Source: an uncultured Pelagibacteraceae bacterium
GTDB taxonomy: Bacteria > Pseudomonadota > Alphaproteobacteria > Pelagibacterales > Pelagibacteraceae
Direction of reading: 5' to 3'
DNA length: 64,000 bases
NCBI GenBank assembly: GCA_902634885.1
Contig: CACPLR010000004.1
Location: 1-64,000, forward strand
The position numbers and the translations under genes were made by a program. Under the pieces are notes generated by a model. It did not search any database. It was not told the DNA's origin and was given only the letters and a program-made list of their open reading frames with translations. Below are positions 11,190 to 20,649 of the stretch, piece after piece. The stretch's first letter is position 1, and every line of letters begins with the position of its first letter.

Positions 11190-11269
11190 AATTTTTGTTG
11201 CTTTAGATTAATAAAATTAATATTCAACTTAATAAGTGATATAAATAAACATATCAGATATAAAATATT

Positions 11270-11716
11270 ATGGCAGGTAGTTTAAATAAAGTACTTTTAA
11301 TCGGTCGATTAGGCGCAGATCCAGAAGTAAAACAAATGGTAAATGGCAAAAGTGTTGCAAGATTAAGCCTAGCAACTAGCCAATCGTGGAAAGACAAAAA
11401 CACAGGAGAAAAAAAAGAGAAAACAGAATGGCATAGAGTGGTTGTATTTAACGAGGGACTAGTTAATGTCGTTCAGCAATATCTTAAAAAAGGCGCACAA
11501 GTATACGTTGAAGGACAACTTTCAACACGAAAATGGAAAGATGAACAGTCTGGCCAAGACAAGTATTCGACTGAAATTTTAATACAAGGTTATAACTCTT
11601 CTTTGACAATGTTAGGTGGTGGAAATCAAAATTCAATTCCTTCTCAAGATAATAAACAAAATTTTGAAGACAATAGCATTGCTCAAAACGAATTGGACGA
11701 TGATATTCCATTCTAG
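11270..11716 (+). CDS. ssb: single-stranded DNA-binding protein
   Basis: Tetrameric SSB that coats single-stranded DNA in replication, repair and recombination. The 148-residue protein has an OB-fold core starting [16 protein letters not shown] and [12 protein letters not shown] (near residue 47), a disordered Gln/Asn-rich linker and the canonical acidic tip DDDIPF that recruits partner proteins. Divergent from uvrA, a pairing seen in many proteobacteria; gyrA follows 5 bp later. Confidence 0.95.
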   Translation: MAGSLNKVLLIGRLGADPEVKQMVNGKSVARLSLATSQSWKDKNTGEKKEKTEWHRVVVFNEGLVNVVQQYLKKGAQVYVEGQLSTRKWKDEQSGQDKYSTEILIQGYNSSLTMLGGGNQNSIPSQDNKQNFEDNSIAQNELDDDIPF

Positions 11717-11721
11717 TTTTT

Positions 11722-14298
11722 ATGCAAAAAAACGAGGCACCTAAAGATTTAAATATCAAACCAATTTCAATGTATGATGAAATGAGTTCGTCATACTTGT
11801 CTTACGCAATGAGCGTTATAATAAGTAGAGCTCTACCTGATGTAAGAGATGGTTTAAAACCAGTACATAGAAGAATTTTGTATGCAATGCATAAAGGAGG
11901 TTTTGATTGGTCAAAACAATTTAGAAAATCTGCAAGAATAGTCGGAGATGTAATTGGTAAATATCATCCACATGGTGATCAAGCCGTATATGACGCTTTA
12001 GTTAGAATGGTTCAAGATTTTTCAATGAGCCTTCCATTAATTGATGGTCAAGGAAATTTTGGTTCCATTGATGGTGATCCACCAGCTGCTATGAGATATA
12101 CAGAAACAAGATTAGCAAAAATAGCTCAATTTTTATTAGACGATATAGAAAAAGATACAGTTTCATTCAAAAGTAATTATGATGAAACAGAACAAGAACC
12201 AGATGTCCTTCCCGCACAGTATCCAAATTTATTAGTTAATGGAGCAGGAGGAATTGCTGTTGGTATGGCAACAAGTATACCTCCTCATAATTTAGGTGAA
12301 GTTGTAGATGCTACTTTAGCTTTAATCAAAAATAAGGACATAAAATTAAGTGAATTGATGAAACATGTTCCTGGTCCAGATTTTCCAACTGGTGGTATAA
12401 TTATTGGTAAAGATATTATTAAACAAGGTTATAAATCTGGCCGAGGTTCTTTTAAAATTAGAGGCGATATTAAAATTGAGCAAGCTAAGGGGAGTAGAGA
12501 AAGATTAGTAATAACCTCCATACCTTATCAAGTAAACAAATCTGTTTTAAATGAGAGAATAGCTGAATTAGTAAGAGAAAAAAAAATTGAAGGAATTAGA
12601 GATATAAGAGATGAGTCTAATAGAGAAGGAATTAGAGTTGCAATTGATTTAAGATCAAGTGTTGAACCTGAAACAATTAAAAGACAATTATATAAATATA
12701 CATCCATCGAAAGTTCATTTGGTTTCAATACTTTAGCTATTGTAGATAACAAACCAAAAACTTGTAATTTAAAAGATTTTTTAGAAAATTTTTTAAAATT
12801 TAGAGAAGATGTAGTAATAAAAAAAACTAAATATGATCTAAAAAAAGCAGAAGATCGCGTTCATATTTTAATCGGATTATCTGTCAGTGTTGAAAATATA
12901 GATAAAGTAATAAAAATAATAAGACAATCCAAAAATCCTGAAGAGGCTAAGAATTCTCTATTAAAAACTAAGTGGAAAATAAACAAGTCAGCAAAATTGA
13001 TTAAATTAGTTGATAATAAAAATTATAAAGGAACTTATAGTTTATCTAATGAGCAAGTTGTATCTATTCTTGAGTTAAGATTACAGAAACTTACTGCTTT
13101 AGGAATAAACGAAATTGAAGTAGAAATAAAAAAATTAGCTGAATTAATAACTCAATATAAAAAAATTATTAATTCTAAAGCAGAATTACTAAAAGTTATT
13201 AGTGCTGACTTGCAACAAATCAAAGATAAATTTTCTGAACCAAGAAGAACACAAATAATTGATACTGTATTAAATTATGATATTGAAGAAACTATTCAAA
13301 AAGAGGCTGTAATCATTACAATTACGTTACAAGGATATATTAAACGTGGTGCATTAAGTAATGTAAAACAACAAAAAAGAGGTGGAAAAGGAAAAACAGG
13401 TATTAAAACTAGAGACGAAGACTCAGTAGTTCAAACCTTATCAGTCAATACACATACTTCAGTTCTATTTTTCTCTACAGAGGGATTGGCATACAAAATT
13501 AAAGCTTGGAAGATACCTGAAGGATCTGCATCATCAAAAGGTAAATCGTTATTCAACATTCTACCACTTAAAAATCACCAATCTATTAGCTCAATTATGC
13601 CTTTTCCAGATGAAAATGTTGATACAAAAGGAATGCATATTATTTTTGCTACAGCCAAAGGAAAAATTAGAAAAAATAATTTAGAGGATTTTAGTTCTAT
13701 TAATCAATCAGGTAAAATTGCTATGAAATTAGATAGTGATGACAAAATTATTGGTGTAAAAATTTGTAAAGATGATCAAGACATTATTTTAAGTACAAAG
13801 TTTGGAAAATGTATCAGATTTGAGTCTAAAAAATTAAGAGTATTTAAAGGCAGATCATCTAAAGGTATTAAAGGTATAAATTTATCTGACAAAGATGCAA
13901 TCGTATCATTATCTATAATTGATCATGATCAAAAAATTCCAAAAAAATCTTCAAAAGATGAATCATCAGAGGTAAAGGCTAAAGAAAAATTTATACTCTC
14001 AATTACAGAGAATGGTTATGGAAAAAGAACTTCCCATTATGATTTTCGAGTAACTAATAGAGGTGGAAAAGGTATAATTGGTATTGTCAACTCATCAAGA
14101 AATGGAAATGTATCATCATCTTTCCCAGTTTTTGAGGGTGATCAAATATTAATATCAACTGATAAAGGTAGAGTTATCAGAACTACCGTTAAAGAGATAA
14201 GATTAGCAGGAAGAAACACTCAAGGAGTTAGAATTATTAAACTTTCTGGAGATGAAAAAGTAGTTTCGGCTATTAAATTAGATGATAATTTAATTTAA
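11722..14298 (+). CDS. gyrA: DNA gyrase subunit A
   Basis: Breakage-reunion subunit of DNA gyrase, which introduces negative supercoils. The 858-residue protein carries the N-terminal [20 protein letters not shown] block, [12 protein letters not shown], and the catalytic tyrosine in [10 protein letters not shown] (Tyr126). The C-terminal DNA-wrapping propeller has the GyrA box [10 protein letters not shown] near residue 552, which argues for gyrase rather than topoisomerase IV. The stop shares one base with the coaD ATG. Confidence 0.95.
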   Translation: MQKNEAPKDLNIKPISMYDEMSSSYLSYAMSVIISRALPDVRDGLKPVHRRILYAMHKGGFDWSKQFRKSARIVGDVIGKYHPHGDQAVYDALVRMVQDFSMSLPLIDGQGNFGSIDGDPPAAMRYTETRLAKIAQFLLDDIEKDTVSFKSNYDETEQEPDVLPAQYPNLLVNGAGGIAVGMATSIPPHNLGEVVDATLALIKNKDIKLSELMKHVPGPDFPTGGIIIGKDIIKQGYKSGRGSFKIRGDIKIEQAKGSRERLVITSIPYQVNKSVLNERIAELVREKKIEGIRDIRDESNREGIRVAIDLRSSVEPETIKRQLYKYTSIESSFGFNTLAIVDNKPKTCNLKDFLENFLKFREDVVIKKTKYDLKKAEDRVHILIGLSVSVENIDKVIKIIRQSKNPEEAKNSLLKTKWKINKSAKLIKLVDNKNYKGTYSLSNEQVVSILELRLQKLTALGINEIEVEIKKLAELITQYKKIINSKAELLKVISADLQQIKDKFSEPRRTQIIDTVLNYDIEETIQKEAVIITITLQGYIKRGALSNVKQQKRGGKGKTGIKTRDEDSVVQTLSVNTHTSVLFFSTEGLAYKIKAWKIPEGSASSKGKSLFNILPLKNHQSISSIMPFPDENVDTKGMHIIFATAKGKIRKNNLEDFSSINQSGKIAMKLDSDDKIIGVKICKDDQDIILSTKFGKCIRFESKKLRVFKGRSSKGIKGINLSDKDAIVSLSIIDHDQKIPKKSSKDESSEVKAKEKFILSITENGYGKRTSHYDFRVTNRGGKGIIGIVNSSRNGNVSSSFPVFEGDQILISTDKGRVIRTTVKEIRLAGRNTQGVRIIKLSGDEKVVSAIKLDDNLI

Positions 14299-14792
14299 TG
14301 AAAAATATTGCAATATATCCTGGTACTTTTGATCCTATAACCTTTGGTCATATAGATGTAATTAAAAAAGCTTTAAAATTTGTAGACAAAGTGGTTGTAG
14401 CAATTTCAGATGGAAACCAAAAAAATTTTTTATTTCAAATCGAAGAGAGAGTAGATATCGTTAAGAAAGCTTTGTTCTCTGATCTTAAATTCACCAAAAA
14501 AAATATCGATGTTATTACATTTAATTCATTAACAACAGATTTATGCAAAAAATATAAATCAAATATTATTTTAAGAGGTCTTAGAGCTGTTTCTGATTTT
14601 GAATATGAGTTTCAATTAGCTGGAATGAATAGAAAACTTTACAATAAAATAGAAACAATATTTTTAATGTCTGATGTTGAGAATCAAATTATTTCCTCAA
14701 GATTTGTAAAAGAAATCGCTCAACATAATGGAGATTTAAAAAAATTTACAACTAAGAGTACAATCAAATCTTTAAAGGAGAGATATGCTTAA
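14298..14792 (+). CDS. coaD: phosphopantetheine adenylyltransferase
   Basis: Transfers AMP from ATP to 4'-phosphopantetheine, the penultimate step of coenzyme A synthesis. The 164-residue protein has the nucleotidyltransferase motif YPGTFDPITFGHIDVI (residues 8-23, T/HxGH) and the ISSRFVKEIA motif near residue 132. Length is standard. It starts on the last base of gyrA and overlaps the cyclophilin gene by 8 nt. Confidence 0.94.
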   Translation: MKNIAIYPGTFDPITFGHIDVIKKALKFVDKVVVAISDGNQKNFLFQIEERVDIVKKALFSDLKFTKKNIDVITFNSLTTDLCKKYKSNIILRGLRAVSDFEYEFQLAGMNRKLYNKIETIFLMSDVENQIISSRFVKEIAQHNGDLKKFTTKSTIKSLKERYA

Positions 14793-15342
14793 ATATATAA
14801 ATATATTATTATTTATTTTATTAACTTTAACCTCAAAACTAAATGCAAAGGAGAATATAATGATTTTAAAATTAAAAGATGGAGATGTTAAAATAGAAAT
14901 GTTTCCAGATGTTGCCCCCAATCATGTAAAAAGAATTACTGAGTTAGCTAACAGTGGTAAATATGATAATGTAGTATTTCATAGAGTTATTGATGGCTTT
15001 ATGGCTCAAACAGGAGATGTAAAATTTGGAAATTCCTCATCATCCGATTTTAATCTGCAAAGAGCAGGAATGGGCGGATCTGACTTACCTGATTTAAAAC
15101 AAGAATTTAATGATTTGCCCCATGAACGTGGCACTGTATCTATGGCAAGATCTTCTGATCCAAACAGTGCTAATAGTCAATTTTTTATTTGTTTTGAGTC
15201 AGCCTCTTATTTAGATAGAAACTATACAGTCTTTGGTAAAGTTATTGAAGGAATGGAGTTTGTAGATAAAATTAAAAAAGGTGATGGTCCTAATGGATCA
15301 GTTTCTGAACCAGATAAAATAATTAGTTTTAAGTCTGAATAA
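14785..15342 (+). CDS. peptidyl-prolyl cis-trans isomerase, cyclophilin type
   Basis: Catalyses proline isomerisation during protein folding. The 185-residue product has a hydrophobic N-terminus with a possible signal cleavage after LNA-K (residues about 18-21) and a cyclophilin domain with VVFHRVIDGFMAQTGD (near residue 69) and ANSQFFICF (near residue 130). A second in-frame ATG at 14860 has AAAGGAG six bases upstream and would yield a cytoplasmic form beginning exactly at the enzyme domain. The first start overlaps coaD by 8 nt. Alphaproteobacteria often have separate secreted and cytoplasmic copies; here one gene might make both. Confidence 0.9.
   Translation: MLKYINILLFILLTLTSKLNAKENIMILKLKDGDVKIEMFPDVAPNHVKRITELANSGKYDNVVFHRVIDGFMAQTGDVKFGNSSSSDFNLQRAGMGGSDLPDLKQEFNDLPHERGTVSMARSSDPNSANSQFFICFESASYLDRNYTVFGKVIEGMEFVDKIKKGDGPNGSVSEPDKIISFKSE
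14847..14862 (+). promoter_or_regulatory. internal ribosome binding site and ATG in the cyclophilin gene
   Basis: AAAGGAG at 14847-14853 stands six bases before an in-frame ATG (14860), residue 26 of the longer product. It is stronger than most ribosome sites in this window and sits just after the signal-peptide region, so translation from here would make a leaderless cytoplasmic enzyme. Use of the site is inference. Confidence 0.4.
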
Positions 15343-15348
15343 AAATGA

Positions 15349-16461
15349 ATGGCATTAAAAAAATTTAATTTTAATGTTAATCATACTGAAAACCATTCAC
15401 GAGTAGGAGTTATTGAAACCCATAGAGGTGATATTAATACACCTGCTTTTATGCCTGTTGGTACACAGGCGACTGTAAAAGGCGCATTCATAAAAGATGT
15501 AGTTCAAACTGGAAGCGAAATAATTTTGGGAAACACCTATCACCTAATGTTAAGACCAGGTGTTGATAGAATTTCAAGCGTTGGAGGTTTGCATGAATTT
15601 ATGAATTGCAACCTTCCTATATTAACTGACTCTGGTGGATTTCAAGTAATGTCATTATCAAAATTTAATAAAATTGACAGAGAGAAGGGTGCTATTTTTC
15701 AATCTCATATTGATGGTAATAAGTTTATTTTAAGTCCTGAGGAGAGTATTAGAGTTCAAAAGGGCCTCAACTCAGACATAGTAATGGTAATGGATGAATG
15801 TCCAAAAAAAACTGATGACTTTGAGAAAATAAAAAAATCAATGGATTTATCTATGTATTGGGCAAAAAGATCAAAAAATGCATTTGGCGACAATCCTCAC
15901 AAAGGTTTATTTGGAATAGTTCAAGGCGGTCTGTTTAATGACTTAAGATTAAAATCACTAGAGCAACTTATAGATATTGATTTTGATGGTTATGCGATGG
16001 GTGGTTTGGCGGTTGGAGAAACCCAGAAAGAAATGTTTGATGTATTGGATGGAGTTAAAGATTATTTACCAAAAGATAAACCTAGATATCTTATGGGCGT
16101 TGGTACTCCCTCAGACATTATTGGCGCAGTTAAAAGAGGTATTGATATGTTTGATTGTGTATTACCGACACGATCTGGCAGAACTGGTTTGGCATTCACA
16201 TGGAATGGAAGAGTACAAATAAGAAATGCAAAATATCAAAACGATAATTCGCCTCTAGATTTAAATGTTTCTAAATTTGACTTAAATAAATACTCAAAAA
16301 ATTATTTGAATCACTTATTTAATACTAATGAAATGTTAGCATCTATGCTGTTAACATTAAATAATATTAACTTTTATCAGGAGTTGATGAGTGAGATAAG
16401 AAAAAATATTAAAAATGGAACTTTTGAAGAATTTCACGATAAGTATATTAACATTCTGTAA
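15349..16461 (+). CDS. tgt: queuine/preQ1 tRNA-guanine transglycosylase lacking the zinc cysteines
   Basis: Exchanges guanine-34 for the queuosine precursor in tRNAs with GUN anticodons. The 370-residue protein keeps the core: LTDSGGFQVMSLSK (near residue 90), GLFGIVQGG, YAMGGLAVGE and MFDCVLPTRSGRTG with the nucleophile Asp. The usual CxCxxC zinc site after NAKY...PLD is replaced by LNVSKFDLNKYSK: all three cysteines are gone while the later His (NYLNHLF) remains. Length and alignment are otherwise normal, so I call a real gene with an altered structural site. Confidence 0.9.
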   Translation: MALKKFNFNVNHTENHSRVGVIETHRGDINTPAFMPVGTQATVKGAFIKDVVQTGSEIILGNTYHLMLRPGVDRISSVGGLHEFMNCNLPILTDSGGFQVMSLSKFNKIDREKGAIFQSHIDGNKFILSPEESIRVQKGLNSDIVMVMDECPKKTDDFEKIKKSMDLSMYWAKRSKNAFGDNPHKGLFGIVQGGLFNDLRLKSLEQLIDIDFDGYAMGGLAVGETQKEMFDVLDGVKDYLPKDKPRYLMGVGTPSDIIGAVKRGIDMFDCVLPTRSGRTGLAFTWNGRVQIRNAKYQNDNSPLDLNVSKFDLNKYSKNYLNHLFNTNEMLASMLLTLNNINFYQELMSEIRKNIKNGTFEEFHDKYINIL

Positions 16462-16509
16462 AAATTATCCATTGATAAACGGATAAAAATCAATATAAGG
16501 ACCCCCGTT

Positions 16510-16580
<71 letters not shown>

Positions 16581-16585
<5 letters not shown>

Positions 16586-16602
16586 ATTTTAAGAAATTGG
16601 TG
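16581..16602. repeat. 9-bp inverted repeat overlapping the tRNA-Lys CCA end
   Basis: CACCAATTT (16581-16589) and AAATTGGTG (16594-16602) are perfect complements around a TAAG loop. The left arm contains the tRNA CCA end and the right arm codes for the last residues of the M48 protease. There is no T-tract on either side, so it is not a standard intrinsic terminator. Confidence 0.5.
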
Positions 16603-17410
16603 GATATTCTAAAGTTACCTCATTTATCCAAGAGGTTATATTATTTATTCTGTTGGTTGAGGAAGGATGTGTGCTCATGAATTCTGGTGGTTCTTTACCT
16701 TTATTAGCTTCTCTCATTCTTTCCCAAATTTTTACTGTCTCTCTGATGTCATAGCCAGATAATGATGCAAATATTAAACCCAAGTAATCAGCTTCACTCT
16801 CTTGTTTTCTATTAAAAGGATTCATAATTCCAATTTGTGATAACAAACCCACTGTATCCATCCCTGTTGTTCTATTTACATTAGATACAGCCCCTTTAGT
16901 TGCAATATCTAAAATTTTTGTTCCCACATTTAATAACGTTCCTCTACTTGCTCTTTCAACTGAGTGTTTTGCTACAGCATGAGCTATTTCATGACCCATT
17001 ACAGCAGCTAATCCATTATCATTTTTTGTAATATCAAGCATACCTGTGTAAACTGCAATTTTTCCACCAGGCATACACCATGCGTTTTTTACTTTTTTGT
17101 TTTCTATTAAAATATACTCCCATCTAAAATTAGCCGTTGGATCTGGTTGATTGCTTCTTACAAAATATTCAGTTATTGAATTTTCGATTTTTGCGCCAAT
17201 ATTTTTTATTTTATTTAAAGTTGTAATATCTTTGCTGAGCTTTTCTTTTTCTTTTACTTTTTCATATAATTGTTCTGCTTGAGCATTAAGTTTAGCCTCA
17301 GGTATAAGTCTTAGTTGTTTTCGATCTGTTATCGGGACATTAGAACAGGCGTGAAGACCAAAAGATGCACATCCACAGCCCATTAAATATATGAAATTTC
17401 TTCTATTCAC
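16589..17410 (-). CDS. M48 family metalloprotease, lipoprotein
   Basis: Zinc metalloprotease of the HtpX/BepA-like M48 family, probably acting on misfolded envelope proteins. The 273-residue protein has HEIAH at residues 140-144 and the third ligand in ESEADYLG (near 205). The N-terminus MNRRNFIYLMGCGCASF looks like a twin-arginine signal (RRxF) with a lipobox ending LHAC (Cys22), so it is likely a Tat-exported lipoprotein; tatABC are in this window. The start codon is GTG preceded by a TAGG-type ribosome site. It converges on tRNA-Lys, separated by 3 bp. Confidence 0.85.
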   Translation of the reverse strand: MNRRNFIYLMGCGCASFGLHACSNVPITDRKQLRLIPEAKLNAQAEQLYEKVKEKEKLSKDITTLNKIKNIGAKIENSITEYFVRSNQPDPTANFRWEYILIENKKVKNAWCMPGGKIAVYTGMLDITKNDNGLAAVMGHEIAHAVAKHSVERASRGTLLNVGTKILDIATKGAVSNVNRTTGMDTVGLLSQIGIMNPFNRKQESEADYLGLIFASLSGYDIRETVKIWERMREANKGKEPPEFMSTHPSSTNRINNITSWINEVTLEYPPIS

Positions 17411-17452
17411 TTTTACCTACAATTATATTACATGTAATTAATAAACAACTAT

Positions 17453-17530
17453 ATGATATTAAATAATAAAATTTTAGCTTTCTTATTTGTTCTTGCAGTT
17501 TCATTTGTAATTTACTCAAGTTATAATTAA
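17453..17530 (+). CDS. possible 25-residue membrane peptide
   Basis: An ATG-to-TAA frame of 25 codons encodes MILNNK followed by one hydrophobic helix (LAFLFVLAVSFVIY). It fills the gap between the divergent M48 protease and DUF502 genes and stops 3 bp before the DUF502 start. Nothing identifies it; it may simply be the leader region of the next gene. Confidence 0.2.
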   Translation: MILNNKILAFLFVLAVSFVIYSSYN

Positions 17531-17533
17531 ATT

Positions 17534-18157
17534 ATGGCGAAATTAAAAAGAAAAAGCATATCCATATTTGCTAAATTAAGAAATTATTTTATTACTGGGA
17601 TAGTGGTATTAATTCCAATTGGTATAACACTTTATTTAACAAAATTTTTTATTTCAATATCATCTAAATTAATACCTAATGAGCTAAATCCAAATACATA
17701 TTTGCCATATGCTATCCCAGGTCTAGAGATAGTTCTTGCAATTATTTTTATAACTTTAGTTGGAAGTTTATCTTTATCATTTATAGGAAAAAAAATTTTA
17801 CAATTCGTAAACGATTTATTTAAAAGAATTCCTATTCTTCGAACTATTTATTCAGCAATAGGACAGATGACGGAATCATTGGCTCCTAAAAAGGGTGATA
17901 GAAAAAGTGTAGTTTTAATTGAGTATCCTAGAAAAGGAAGCTGGGCAGTTGGATTTGCAACTAAAGACAATGAAGGTGAAATCTCAAAAAAAACAAACAA
18001 AAATCTTGTTAATGTATTTGTGCCAACAACACCAAATCCAACCAGTGGATTTTTACTAATGTTTCCAAAAGAAGAGGTTCTGTATTTAGATATGAGTTTT
18101 GAGGAAGCATCTAAGTTTATTGTATCTGCAGGGACTTCAAACCCTCAAGCTAAATAA
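17534..18157 (+). CDS. DUF502 family membrane protein
   Basis: A 207-residue protein with two N-terminal membrane helices (about 18-40 and 62-85) and a soluble domain with the family pattern RIPILRTIYSAIGQMTESL (near residue 95), VVLIEYPRKGSWAVGFAT and FVPTTPNPTSGFLLMFPKEEV. The function of DUF502 is unknown. In many alphaproteobacteria it sits next to recG and sdhE, as here. It converges on recG with an 8-nt overlap. Confidence 0.88.
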   Translation: MAKLKRKSISIFAKLRNYFITGIVVLIPIGITLYLTKFFISISSKLIPNELNPNTYLPYAIPGLEIVLAIIFITLVGSLSLSFIGKKILQFVNDLFKRIPILRTIYSAIGQMTESLAPKKGDRKSVVLIEYPRKGSWAVGFATKDNEGEISKKTNKNLVNVFVPTTPNPTSGFLLMFPKEEVLYLDMSFEEASKFIVSAGTSNPQAK

Positions 18158-20192
18158 TATCATTTAAGATTGAAGCACGGTCATAAAGTTTAAGTAATTT
18201 ATAATACTCACCAATCTGTTTATCTTCTAACTCTATTTTTTTTACCTCTTTTTCAGCTAAAATAAAAAGATCTTTATGTAAAATAGGATCAGCCAATTTA
18301 AATTTTTTTAAGCCACTCTGTTTAAAACCTAAGACATCTCCATAACCTCTTAAAATCATATCTTGTTCTGAAATTTCAAAGCCATCATTTGAGTTTTTTA
18401 AAATATTTATTCTTTTTTTTGCATTTTCACTTAAATTTGACTTAAACATTAAAATACAAGTACTTTGTTTATCACCTCTTCCAACTCTGCCTCTGAGTTG
18501 ATGTAATTGTGATAACCCATATTTATTTGCATTTTCAATAATGATTACATTAGCATTTGGGAAATCAATTCCAACCTCAATAACAGTTGTTGACACCAAC
18601 ACATCAATTCTTTTATTTAAAAAATCATCAAGCACTTTATTTTTTTCATCTTTTTCCATTGATCCATGAATTAGACCAATTTTGTTTTTAAAAAATTTTT
18701 CTAAAAATTTACTCTTTTCAACAGCTGACTGATGATCAAGTTTCTGTGATTTTTCAATAAGTGGGCAAACCCAAAATATCTGATTACCAGAGGAAATTTC
18801 TTTTTTACAAAATTTTATAATTTCATCTACTTTTGTTTCTAATTTACTATAAGTGGTTATTGCTTTTCTATTTTTTGGTTTTTCTTTAATTAAAGTAACA
18901 TCCATATCTCCATAAATTGTCATTATCATAGTACGAGGTATTGGGGTTGCAGACATAACAAGTACATCACAATTATTACCACCTTTATCGGATAATTCTT
19001 TTCTTTGTCTTACACCAAATTTATGTTGTTCATCGATAATAATTAAACCAAGATTTTTATAATCTACTTTTTTTTGAAAAAGGGCATGTGTGCCAATGAT
19101 CAATTTTATTTTATTTTGTTTTACATTTTCTAATGTACTCTTTTTTTGTTTATATTCAGTTTTTCCTGTTAATAATTCTATTGATATATCTTTTCCAAAT
19201 AAATTTGATGCAAAATTATAGTGTTGTCTAGCTAGTATTTCGGTAGGAACCATCAAAGCTACTTGAAAACCTGATTTTATAACATTCAATGCAGCAATTA
19301 ATGCAATTATTGTTTTTCCTGATCCTACATCACCTTGAAGTAACCTAAACATTCTTTTTTTCGATTTGAGGTCATTATTTATTTCTTTCATTGCCTTTAT
19401 TTGATCATTTGTAAGTATAAATTTAAATTTTTTTAAATATTTTTGATAAATATTTGGATCAAAAATCTTCTCTTTTTTTTTAATCTTCTTAAATTTTTTT
19501 CTTATTTCAGATGATATTAAAAAGTTTGAGATAATTTCATCGAAAATTAATCTTCTTAGGTAATCTGAATTCTGAAGATTTTCAATTTCCTCACTATGAA
19601 TCTTTCTAATGGATTGATCCCAACTTACATGATTGAAATAATTTAAAATTTCTGCGTTATGCCATTCTTTTAGTACGGGCATATTTTTAAATATGATCTC
19701 AATAGTTTTATTATATTTTGAGGCTGTGAGTCCTTCCGTCAGACTATAAGTATTTATATCTTTTATATTTCCATCCTCTGTCTCTGATACTAATTTTGGA
19801 TTCGTTATTTGATATTTACCCTTATAAAAACCTACTTTTCCATAAATAATTATTTCTTGATCCAGAGGAAGTATTTTTTTTATGTAACCTTCAAAACTAT
19901 TAAAGAAAACACAATCTATTTTCTTTTCAGAAGATAAACAGTTAACCCTATTAGGCAAATTTCTCATTCTAGGAAAATGATACTTTTTTGGGACTAGTTG
20001 TATTGATTGAGTTTTGCCTATTTGTAATTGATCAATGTTTACTGTTTTTGAGGTTTCTATTTTTGAAATAGGTGCGTGCCATAATAGATCAAAAATATTT
20101 AATATTTTTTTTTTTAAAAATAATTGCTTAGTTTTTTTACCTATTCCTTTAACGCTACTAATTTTTGATAAAAAATATTCATAATCCTGCAT
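18150..20192 (-). CDS. recG: ATP-dependent DNA helicase RecG
   Basis: Helicase that remodels stalled replication forks and Holliday junctions. The 680-residue protein has an N-terminal wedge domain (KISSVKGIGKKTKQLF), Walker A LLQGDVGSGKT near residue 285, a DEQH box in LGLIIIDEQHKFGVRQR, SATPIPRT, and the C-terminal QLRGRVGRG helicase motif. It is divergent from sdhE with 24 bp between start codons, so promoters must overlap the coding regions. Confidence 0.94.
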   Translation of the reverse strand: MQDYEYFLSKISSVKGIGKKTKQLFLKKKILNIFDLLWHAPISKIETSKTVNIDQLQIGKTQSIQLVPKKYHFPRMRNLPNRVNCLSSEKKIDCVFFNSFEGYIKKILPLDQEIIIYGKVGFYKGKYQITNPKLVSETEDGNIKDINTYSLTEGLTASKYNKTIEIIFKNMPVLKEWHNAEILNYFNHVSWDQSIRKIHSEEIENLQNSDYLRRLIFDEIISNFLISSEIRKKFKKIKKKEKIFDPNIYQKYLKKFKFILTNDQIKAMKEINNDLKSKKRMFRLLQGDVGSGKTIIALIAALNVIKSGFQVALMVPTEILARQHYNFASNLFGKDISIELLTGKTEYKQKKSTLENVKQNKIKLIIGTHALFQKKVDYKNLGLIIIDEQHKFGVRQRKELSDKGGNNCDVLVMSATPIPRTMIMTIYGDMDVTLIKEKPKNRKAITTYSKLETKVDEIIKFCKKEISSGNQIFWVCPLIEKSQKLDHQSAVEKSKFLEKFFKNKIGLIHGSMEKDEKNKVLDDFLNKRIDVLVSTTVIEVGIDFPNANVIIIENANKYGLSQLHQLRGRVGRGDKQSTCILMFKSNLSENAKKRINILKNSNDGFEISEQDMILRGYGDVLGFKQSGLKKFKLADPILHKDLFILAEKEVKKIELEDKQIGEYYKLLKLYDRASILNDII

Positions 20193-20216
20193 AAAGTATA
20201 TATAAATCTATATTAT

Positions 20217-20471
20217 ATGGATTCAAACAGGCAAAATCTTATTAATAAAATAAAATATAGAGCTCAGTATAGAGGCACTAAAGAAATGGACCTATTTGTT
20301 TTTAAGTTCGTAAATGAAATTGTTGAAAATTTAAATTTAGAAGAATTAGAAGATTTGAATAAATTAATTAATCTTGGTGATGAAGAATTAATTAAAATTT
20401 CTGAGTCAAAAGATAACCAAAATTTATCCAAAGTCATAATAAAATTGAGAGAATTTAAAGAAAAATATTAA
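20217..20471 (+). CDS. sdhE: succinate dehydrogenase flavinylation factor SdhE
   Basis: Small protein that helps attach FAD covalently to the succinate dehydrogenase flavoprotein (mitochondrial homolog SDHAF2). The 84-residue product has the diagnostic RAQYRGTKEMDLFVFKF stretch (residues about 14-30, RGxxEMD) and an all-helical rest. Its stop codon is directly adjacent to the CCA end of the antisense-oriented tRNA-Ser. Confidence 0.88.
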   Translation: MDSNRQNLINKIKYRAQYRGTKEMDLFVFKFVNEIVENLNLEELEDLNKLINLGDEELIKISESKDNQNLSKVIIKLREFKEKY

Positions 20472-20561
20472 TGGCGGAGAGACTGGGATTCGAACCCAGG
20501 AAAGAGTTGCCCCTTTGCCGGTTTTCAAGACCGGTGCTTTCAACCGCTCAGCCATCTCTCC
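20472..20561 (-). tRNA. tRNA-Ser (anticodon UGA)
   Basis: A 90-nt class II tRNA read on the minus strand. The acceptor arms GGAGAGA/TCTCTCC pair, the anticodon arm CCGGT-CTTGAAA-ACCGG gives TGA, a long variable arm is present, the T arm has GGTTCGAATCC, and CCA is encoded. It ends against the sdhE stop. Confidence 0.96.
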
Positions 20562-20649
20562 GTGAGCAAGGTTTTATAAGTATTAATATATATTTCAACA
20601 ATAAAATAGATAAGATATTAATCAAAATCTTTTTAATAATAATTTCATT

